Part shown: piece after piece, positions 13,419 through 18,007 of the stretch
Numbering within the stretch: the first letter of the stretch is position 1
How the letters are laid out: every line of letters starts with the position of its first letter
Source: an uncultured Brachyspira sp.
Lineage (GTDB): Bacteria > Spirochaetota > Brachyspiria > Brachyspirales > Brachyspiraceae
NCBI RefSeq assembly: GCF_949287625.1
Contig: NZ_CASEGO010000102.1
Span: 1 to 18,007 of the forward strand
DNA length: 18,007 bases
Reading direction: 5' to 3'
The notes under the pieces: generated by a model
Database searches by the model: none
Told to the model about the DNA's origin: nothing
What the model saw: only the letters and a program-made list of their open reading frames with translations
Position numbers and translations under genes: made by a program

Positions 13419-15263
13419 CTATTTAGAAATATTAAAAAACTTAATACTTTCTTCTAAAAATTTAGCCTTATCAAACAATTTTTTTGAAAGTTCGCTAGAC
13501 TCTTCAGCTAAGGACGCATTCTGTGTAGTAGCACTTTCTATATTGTTAATAGCTATGCTTATTTGAGAGACTCCCGCTTCTTGTTCTAATGAAGTAGTGC
13601 TTATATTCTGCATTAATTGAGAAGTACCTGATACTTTCTCCTGAAGCTGTACAAATAATTCCTGAGATTCTCTTGCAGTTTTTGTGGCGGTATCTATTTT
13701 TTCTGCAGTATTATCAACAAGAGCTGTAATATCTTTAACAGAACTTTGAGTAGTTTGAGCCAAGTTTCTTACTTCGCTTGCAACAACTGCAAAACCTTTA
13801 CCTTGTTCTCCAGCTCTTGCTGCCTCTACTGAGGCATTAAGTGCTAATATATTAGTCTGAAATGCTATATCTTCAATAATTTTAGTTATATCTTTTATTT
13901 TATCGCTTGACTTATGAACATCTTCTATATTTAAAGTTGTCTGAGCTATTATATTAGCTGCTCCTTCAATATATTCCATAGATTCTGACATCATATCTTT
14001 TCCAGATACAGAATTATCAGCAGATGCTTTTATTGTAGAAACTATTTCTTCTAAGCTGGAAGCAGTTTCTTCCAAACTTGAAGCCTGAGATTCTGTTCTG
14101 CCTGATAGTTCAACACTGCTTTCCATCATTCTTTGAGAAGCTAAAACTATTTCATTAGAGGCTTCATTAACATCGCTTACAACATTAGCAAGTTTTTCAC
14201 TCATTATATTAAATGCTTTTTCTAGTTCTCCGAATTCATCTTTTTTTAAAATTTCATTTTTATTTATTTCTATATTTCCTTCAGATATTCTATTAGCTTT
14301 TTTCATCAATTTATCCAAAGGACTCATAGTTTTAGTAATGTATGATACAGAGAAAAGGTTTATAAATATAATTGATAATACACATACTATTACAGCTATT
14401 CTAATCATACGTATATTTTCAGCATATATTATTCTGTTATCTGCTGCCATAGATAATATCCAAGGTAGAGTATCCATTTTAGTGTATACTGCAGTCCTTT
14501 TTTCTCCGTTAGAATCAGAAATGTATTTAAGCATTCCTTCAGATTTTCCTGAGTTTATAACTTCAGAATAACTTTCATTTGCAGGAGTATTTATCTGATT
14601 TCTAGTATCAAGCATTATATTTCTTTCACTATTAATAGCCATTAGTCTTCCGCTTTCAGTCAGCTGCAGTTCCTGAAGTTTTGCAACCAAAGCATCCCAG
14701 TTTAGAATCATATATATAGTTCCTGCAAATGTTCCGTTAATTTTCACTCCTGCAATAATAGAAAAAGTCATTTCATTTCCAGAAGATGATTTTATTATTT
14801 CAGTTCCGTAAGCTGAATCATAATTGTTTTTAACCAAATTATCCCAAATACCAGGTCTTAATTCTTTTATATTTCTTCCTAAGTTTACATTTTTGGCATT
14901 TTGAAGTATTATTCCGTCTGTATCAGTTATTCCTATGTCTATAGAATATTTGTTTATGCTTTCAAACTGCTGAAGAGTTCTTATTAGTGCGGTGCTTTCC
15001 TCAGGAGTTTTATTTCCAGATAGATAATTAATAACAGCAGGCGTAATAGAGTATGTTCTTATTAGTGTATTATTTTCTTCAAACCAAGTATCAAGCATAT
15101 TTTTATATCCGCCCACAGTATTATGATATCCGTCATATGTTGATTTAGTAATACCTATGTATGATCTGTAAGATAATATAACTATTGTAATTATTAGAAG
15201 TATAGTTGTTATTATACTTATAGTTAACGGCATTTTAAATCTTATAGAATGTCTTTTTTTCAT
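13419..15263 (-). CDS. Methyl-accepting chemotaxis protein with dCache-type sensor (minus)
   Basis: 614 residues from the ATG at 15261-15263. A TTG two codons earlier is less likely because GAGG (15272-15275) lies 8 bases before the ATG. Transmembrane helix 1 is at about 11-31. An extracytoplasmic sensor of about 250 residues (dCache-like) follows, with YSIDIGITDTDGIIL and PWILSMAADNRI as PAS-like landmarks. Helix 2 is at about 284-306, HAMP at about 307-360, then the long signalling coiled coil. The conserved tip EDIAFQTNILALNASVEAAR continues into GEQGKGFAVVASEVRNLAQ (about 462-503) and binds CheA/CheW. There is no C-terminal CheR-binding pentapeptide (it ends FFNISK). It should modulate motility in response to an external solute that cannot be named. 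TATAAT at 15301-15306 (minus strand) may be its -10. Confidence 0.92.
   Translation of the reverse strand: MKKRHSIRFKMPLTISIITTILLIITIVILSYRSYIGITKSTYDGYHNTVGGYKNMLDTWFEENNTLIRTYSITPAVINYLSGNKTPEESTALIRTLQQFESINKYSIDIGITDTDGIILQNAKNVNLGRNIKELRPGIWDNLVKNNYDSAYGTEIIKSSSGNEMTFSIIAGVKINGTFAGTIYMILNWDALVAKLQELQLTESGRLMAINSERNIMLDTRNQINTPANESYSEVINSGKSEGMLKYISDSNGEKRTAVYTKMDTLPWILSMAADNRIIYAENIRMIRIAVIVCVLSIIFINLFSVSYITKTMSPLDKLMKKANRISEGNIEINKNEILKKDEFGELEKAFNIMSEKLANVVSDVNEASNEIVLASQRMMESSVELSGRTESQASSLEETASSLEEIVSTIKASADNSVSGKDMMSESMEYIEGAANIIAQTTLNIEDVHKSSDKIKDITKIIEDIAFQTNILALNASVEAARAGEQGKGFAVVASEVRNLAQTTQSSVKDITALVDNTAEKIDTATKTARESQELFVQLQEKVSGTSQLMQNISTTSLEQEAGVSQISIAINNIESATTQNASLAEESSELSKKLFDKAKFLEESIKFFNISK
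13747..13883 (-). repeat. Chemoreceptor signalling-tip inverted repeat, left arm
   Basis: This 137-base stretch is the reverse complement of 17375-17511 with only about five mismatches by direct reading, all silent. It encodes the CheA/CheW-binding tip. Third-position identity is far above that of the rest of the two genes, which suggests recent gene conversion or strong nucleotide-level constraint. Confidence 0.7.
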
Positions 15264-15423
15264 GTTCAAAGCCTCACTAATAAAATATTAATTCAATAAT
15301 ATTATATATTCTAAAATATATCTAGTTATTTATCGTTTTTTATATAAAAAATATATAATTAATTATTTAATTTTTATATAAAAAAACAAATAATTTTATA
15401 TCTATATTTTTTTTATTTAATAT

Positions 15424-15452
15424 TTGATAAATAATATTTTATATGTTATACT
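15424..15452 (+). promoter_or_regulatory. Promoter of the small membrane-anchored protein gene
   Basis: TTGATA (15424-15429), 17 bp, TATACT (15447-15452), with TG at 15444-15445 giving an extended -10. Transcription would start near 15459. The computed frame beginning with TTG at 15424 is therefore the -35 box itself, not a start codon. Confidence 0.65.
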
Positions 15453-15480
15453 TTCTCTCCGATATACAAAAGTAAGAATA

Positions 15481-15885
15481 ATGAAAAATAAATTAAAAAA
15501 AGTTGTTGGTTTTATTCCATTATTTATCATAATAATAGCGGTTTTATGGTATAAAGTACCTCTTAATGGTATAAGATGCTATCCTGAAAGTGTATCAAAA
15601 ATAGATATCTCCTATAATGGAGAGTTAATATCTATAACTGATACTAATGATATAGACTTTATAATAAAAAGTTTGAATAGTATATCTTTAAATAAGGTAA
15701 TACTAAAAATGGGTAATTCTAAGATAGGATATAACATTAATATTTATTCTACAAATGAAAATATATTAAGCAATATTACTGTATATTCTTCAGAAACGGC
15801 CTCCATAGGCAGTTTTTTTTATACTGATAAAAATTCTATGCTTCCTTATGATTATATAAGGAATATATATTCTAATAATATTTAG
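15481..15885 (+). CDS. Small membrane-anchored protein of unknown function (134 aa)
   Basis: The start is ATG 15481, about 22 bases after the predicted transcript start; the ribosome-binding site is weak (AAGTAAG). The protein begins MKNKLKK, has one hydrophobic helix (about 8-24), then a soluble region of about 110 residues outside the membrane. Its pattern SKIDISYNGELISITDTNDIDFIIKSLN is beta-alpha-like, ending in an Asn/Tyr-rich tail. One cysteine lies just after the helix (CYPES). I do not recognise the family. It lies between two divergent chemoreceptor genes but has its own promoter, so a link to chemotaxis is only positional. Confidence 0.65.
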   Translation: MKNKLKKVVGFIPLFIIIIAVLWYKVPLNGIRCYPESVSKIDISYNGELISITDTNDIDFIIKSLNSISLNKVILKMGNSKIGYNINIYSTNENILSNITVYSSETASIGSFFYTDKNSMLPYDYIRNIYSNNI

Positions 15886-16000
15886 TTTATAATGTTATTA
15901 TTAATTATTGTATACTATAAAAAACTATAACACTTTTTTAAAAAAATAATTATAATTTTATTATGTAAAAATATTTTATTAATTTCGGAGAATATTATCT

Positions 16001-17848
16001 ATGAGAAAGTTCCAAAGTCTAAAAATTAAGATGCCGCTTATTATTATTTCTATGGTTACTGTTTTTATTATAGTGTTAATTGTAATAACAGAAATGAAGG
16101 CATCGGATAGTATAAAAAATGCTACATACGGCGGATTTAACAATACAGTATTAGGTTATGCTTCATTGATTGACACTTGGTTTAATGATCAGCTAACTAT
16201 TGCCAGTATATATGGAACATCAGAGGAATTAATAAGATATTTAGAAGTTCGCACCGATGATTTGAAAACTGTTGCTTTAAATAATCTTAAGAAATTCAAA
16301 TCATTAAATGAATATGCTATCAATATAGGTTTATCTGATAGTAACGGACTTGTATTAATAGATTCAGATAATCAGGATTTAGTAGGACAGAATATGTTTG
16401 ATATACACCCTGATTTAAGAACAAAAATAAATTCAGGCAGTAAAGGAGTATTTGGAGAAAATATTACACGTTCTTTGACAACAGGCGGTTGGTCTTTGAT
16501 TCTGCTTGAAAAAGTGACAGGCAATAATAATCAGGTTATTGGGTATTTATATATAATATTAGACTGGTCTACTTTAAATAAAACTCATATAGAAAAACTT
16601 GTAATAGGCAAAACAGGAAATATGTTTGCTATAGATAAAAATTTAATTATAAAAATACATAGTGATTTGAAAAATATTAATGGAGCTGCACCAACTGCAT
16701 ATAGCAGTGCTTTCAGTAAAAATAGCGGTATACTAAGTTATGAATTTGATGGAGCTCAAAGGGTAGGTTCATATACCACATTGAAATCTCAGCCTTGGGT
16801 ATTGGGTGTATCAATGACTGAAAATGAAATATATGAGGCTAATAGAGCTCTTATGCAAATGATGATAATTATCTCTATTATTGCTATAGTAGTTATAGCA
16901 CTCTTTATTTCAGCATTTATACGTTCGATAACAGCACCTTTAAATATATTAGTTGGTTTAGCTAAAGAGATAGCAGAAGGTGATTTGAGAACTACAAAGC
17001 AAAAAATAAAACGTAAAGATGAACTTGGAGAATTGTCTAATGCATTTGTTGCTATGAGAAAAAAACTTGTAGAAACTATAATGGTAGTTGTAGAATCTGC
17101 TAATAATATAACTATGGCTGCCAAAGAATTATCAGAGCAAAATACTGATTTGGCACACAGAACAGAAAGTCAGGCTGCTAGTATAGAAGAGACATCTGCA
17201 TCTATGGCTGAAATTTCATCAACTATTAAGGATTCTGCTGATAAATCTATAAATGGAAGTAAGATGATATTAGAATCAAAAACTTCTGTAGAGAATGCAG
17301 GAGATATTATCGCAGAAACAACTTCAAATATAGAAGAAGTTCATGAGGCTAGTTCTAAAATTAAAGATATTACAAAAATTATTGAAGATATAGCATTTCA
17401 AACTAATATATTGGCACTTAATGCTTCAGTAGAGGCAGCAAGAGCTGGAGAACAGGGTAAAGGTTTTGCCGTTGTTGCAAGCGAAGTAAGAAACTTGGCT
17501 CAAACTACTCAGACTTCAGTAAAAAGCATTACAGATTTGATAGAAAATGTTTATGAAAAAATAGATAAAGCAACAGGTACAGCCAGAGAATCACAGGAAA
17601 TATTTATAGATATACAAAATAAAATAGAAGATGCCTCAAAAATTATGGAAGGTATAAGTCAGAGTGCAGTTGAACAGCAAAATGGAATAGATCAGATAAA
17701 GATTGCTGTTAATGAAATGGATTCTACAACACAGAAAAATGCTGCTTTAGTAGAGGAGGCAACTGCTTCTGCTGAACTATTATTTGCTCAGTCTGAGGAA
17801 TTAATGGCGGCAGTAAATGTATTCCAGCTTCCAGACGGCAGCAGATAA
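16001..17848 (+). CDS. Methyl-accepting chemotaxis protein with dCache-type sensor (plus)
   Basis: 615 residues, with the same architecture and length as the minus-strand receptor. Helix 1 is at about 11-31, followed by a dCache-like sensor (about 32-284) with YAINIGLSDSNGLVLI and QPWVLGVSMTENEI landmarks. Helix 2 is at about 286-307, HAMP at about 308-356 (RSITAPLNIL...AEGDLR) and the signalling tip at about 460-500 (IAFQTNILALNASVEAARAG). It ends QLPDGSR without a CheR-binding pentapeptide. The sensor regions share layout (GxxNTVxGYxxxxDTWF) but have diverged, while the tips are nearly identical, so the two receptors are paralogues with different ligands. CGGAG lies 10 bases before ATG 16001. 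The gene ends just before a terminator. The minus-strand frame at 16789-17124 is a shadow. Confidence 0.92.
   Translation: MRKFQSLKIKMPLIIISMVTVFIIVLIVITEMKASDSIKNATYGGFNNTVLGYASLIDTWFNDQLTIASIYGTSEELIRYLEVRTDDLKTVALNNLKKFKSLNEYAINIGLSDSNGLVLIDSDNQDLVGQNMFDIHPDLRTKINSGSKGVFGENITRSLTTGGWSLILLEKVTGNNNQVIGYLYIILDWSTLNKTHIEKLVIGKTGNMFAIDKNLIIKIHSDLKNINGAAPTAYSSAFSKNSGILSYEFDGAQRVGSYTTLKSQPWVLGVSMTENEIYEANRALMQMMIIISIIAIVVIALFISAFIRSITAPLNILVGLAKEIAEGDLRTTKQKIKRKDELGELSNAFVAMRKKLVETIMVVVESANNITMAAKELSEQNTDLAHRTESQAASIEETSASMAEISSTIKDSADKSINGSKMILESKTSVENAGDIIAETTSNIEEVHEASSKIKDITKIIEDIAFQTNILALNASVEAARAGEQGKGFAVVASEVRNLAQTTQTSVKSITDLIENVYEKIDKATGTARESQEIFIDIQNKIEDASKIMEGISQSAVEQQNGIDQIKIAVNEMDSTTQKNAALVEEATASAELLFAQSEELMAAVNVFQLPDGSR
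17375..17511 (+). repeat. Chemoreceptor signalling-tip inverted repeat, right arm
   Basis: This is the partner of 13747-13883 in opposite orientation, about 3.5 kb apart. Recombination between the arms would invert the interval and swap sensor domains between the two chemoreceptors. Confidence 0.7.
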
Positions 17849-17867
17849 AATTATAAAGATAAAAATT

Positions 17868-17906
17868 AAAGGCTCTGTATTTCTTTTATGAATGCGGGGC
17901 TTTTTT
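17868..17906 (+). terminator. Rho-independent terminator of the plus-strand chemoreceptor gene
   Basis: AAAGGCTCTG (17868-17877) pairs with CGGGGCTTTT (17895-17904) over ten pairs, including three G-U, across a 17-base loop, and runs into TTTTTT (17901-17906). It lies 20 bases after the stop codon. The opposite-strand repeat begins directly behind it. Confidence 0.75.
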
Positions 17907-18007
17907 ATTATATACCTAAACAAATATGATTTGTCAAAAAATAAATTTTTAAATTTTAGTATTTGTGGGGACTAGCCCTGCGAAGCACACAGTCGTGCTA
18001 CACCCCC
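17907..18007 (-). repeat. Dispersed repeat, fourth copy, opposite orientation (cut by window edge)
   Basis: Reverse-complemented, this reads GGGCTAGTCCCCACAAATAC, then AAAATTTAAAAATTTATT, TTGACA and TATATA. It is nearly identical to the partial unit at 671-760. At its outer side it adds an AGCAC/GTGCT hairpin (17984-17999) and GGGGGTG, the latter matching ACTGGGGTG at the left end of units 1 and 2. The copy continues past the window edge. Together with the left-edge units it encloses the gene block in inverted orientation. Confidence 0.7.
17909..17937 (-). promoter_or_regulatory. Sigma70-like promoter inside the fourth repeat copy
   Basis: On the minus strand: TTGACA (17932-17937), 17 bp, TATATA (17909-17914). 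It points into the end of the plus-strand chemoreceptor gene, so any transcript would be antisense to that message, starting within its terminator. Confidence 0.45.

Noticed and set aside
15264..15269. TTG start two codons upstream for the minus-strand chemoreceptor
   Set aside because: The GAGG site is spaced correctly for ATG 15263 and too close to the TTG.
15424..15480. TTG start at 15424 for the small membrane protein
   Set aside because: That TTG is the -35 box of a good promoter; the transcript would begin downstream of it.
16789..17124. 111-aa minus-strand frame
   Set aside because: It is a shadow of the helix 2/HAMP region of the plus-strand chemoreceptor.

Overview
The window is very AT-rich DNA. 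Its gene families are those typical of a host-associated anaerobic spirochaete: many chemoreceptors with near-identical signalling tips, lipoproteins with LxxC signal boxes, Tyr/Gly-rich secreted proteins, and coding sequence full of AAA/AAT/ATA codons. The overall style is most like Brachyspira. This attribution is pattern recognition, not a database match.

Layout. (1) Positions 1-1016 hold no credible gene. They contain two full copies and one partial copy of a degenerate ~330-bp repeat. Each copy carries a TTGACA-like box, exactly 17 bp, then TATATA. A fourth copy in the opposite orientation ends the window (17907-18007), so these repeats bracket a ~17 kb gene block. (2) Positions 1017-5755 form a likely plus-strand operon: a GH13 glycoside hydrolase, a soluble triple-GAF histidine kinase with an odd ATP-binding box, and an unrecognised helical protein. 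(3) A perfect sigma70-type promoter lies 10 bp before a DUF3810-like membrane metalloprotease candidate (5796-6875). A 59-aa zinc-ribbon protein follows, and its stop codon interlocks with that of a convergent EamA-type transporter (7133-8017, minus). (4) Positions 8155-9197 hold two tandem paralogous two-helix membrane proteins with a PH-like tail. (5) Positions 9218-10506 (minus) hold three small exported proteins built from two modules, a Gly/Tyr-rich tract and a Spy/ZraP-like helical domain, in the combinations tract only, both, and helical only. (6) Positions 10652-13239 (minus) hold a DUF4349 lipoprotein and a lone oligopeptide-binding lipoprotein, with a perfect 17-bp palindrome upstream of the latter. 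(7) Positions 13419-17848 hold two divergent dCache-type methyl-accepting chemotaxis proteins around a small membrane-anchored protein of unknown function.

How the parts may fit. Most products act at the cell envelope or in sensing: two chemoreceptors, a peptide-binding lipoprotein, a sugar hydrolase beside an orphan kinase, and exported ZraP-like proteins. No response regulator, transporter permease, CheA/W/R, transposase, integrase, CRISPR array, rRNA or tRNA was seen. Several computed start positions are really TTG codons or -35 boxes, and corrected starts are given. The most unusual items are the promoter-bearing repeats, the modular ZraP-like cluster, two apparently leaderless promoters, and the TTAGACAG palindrome.
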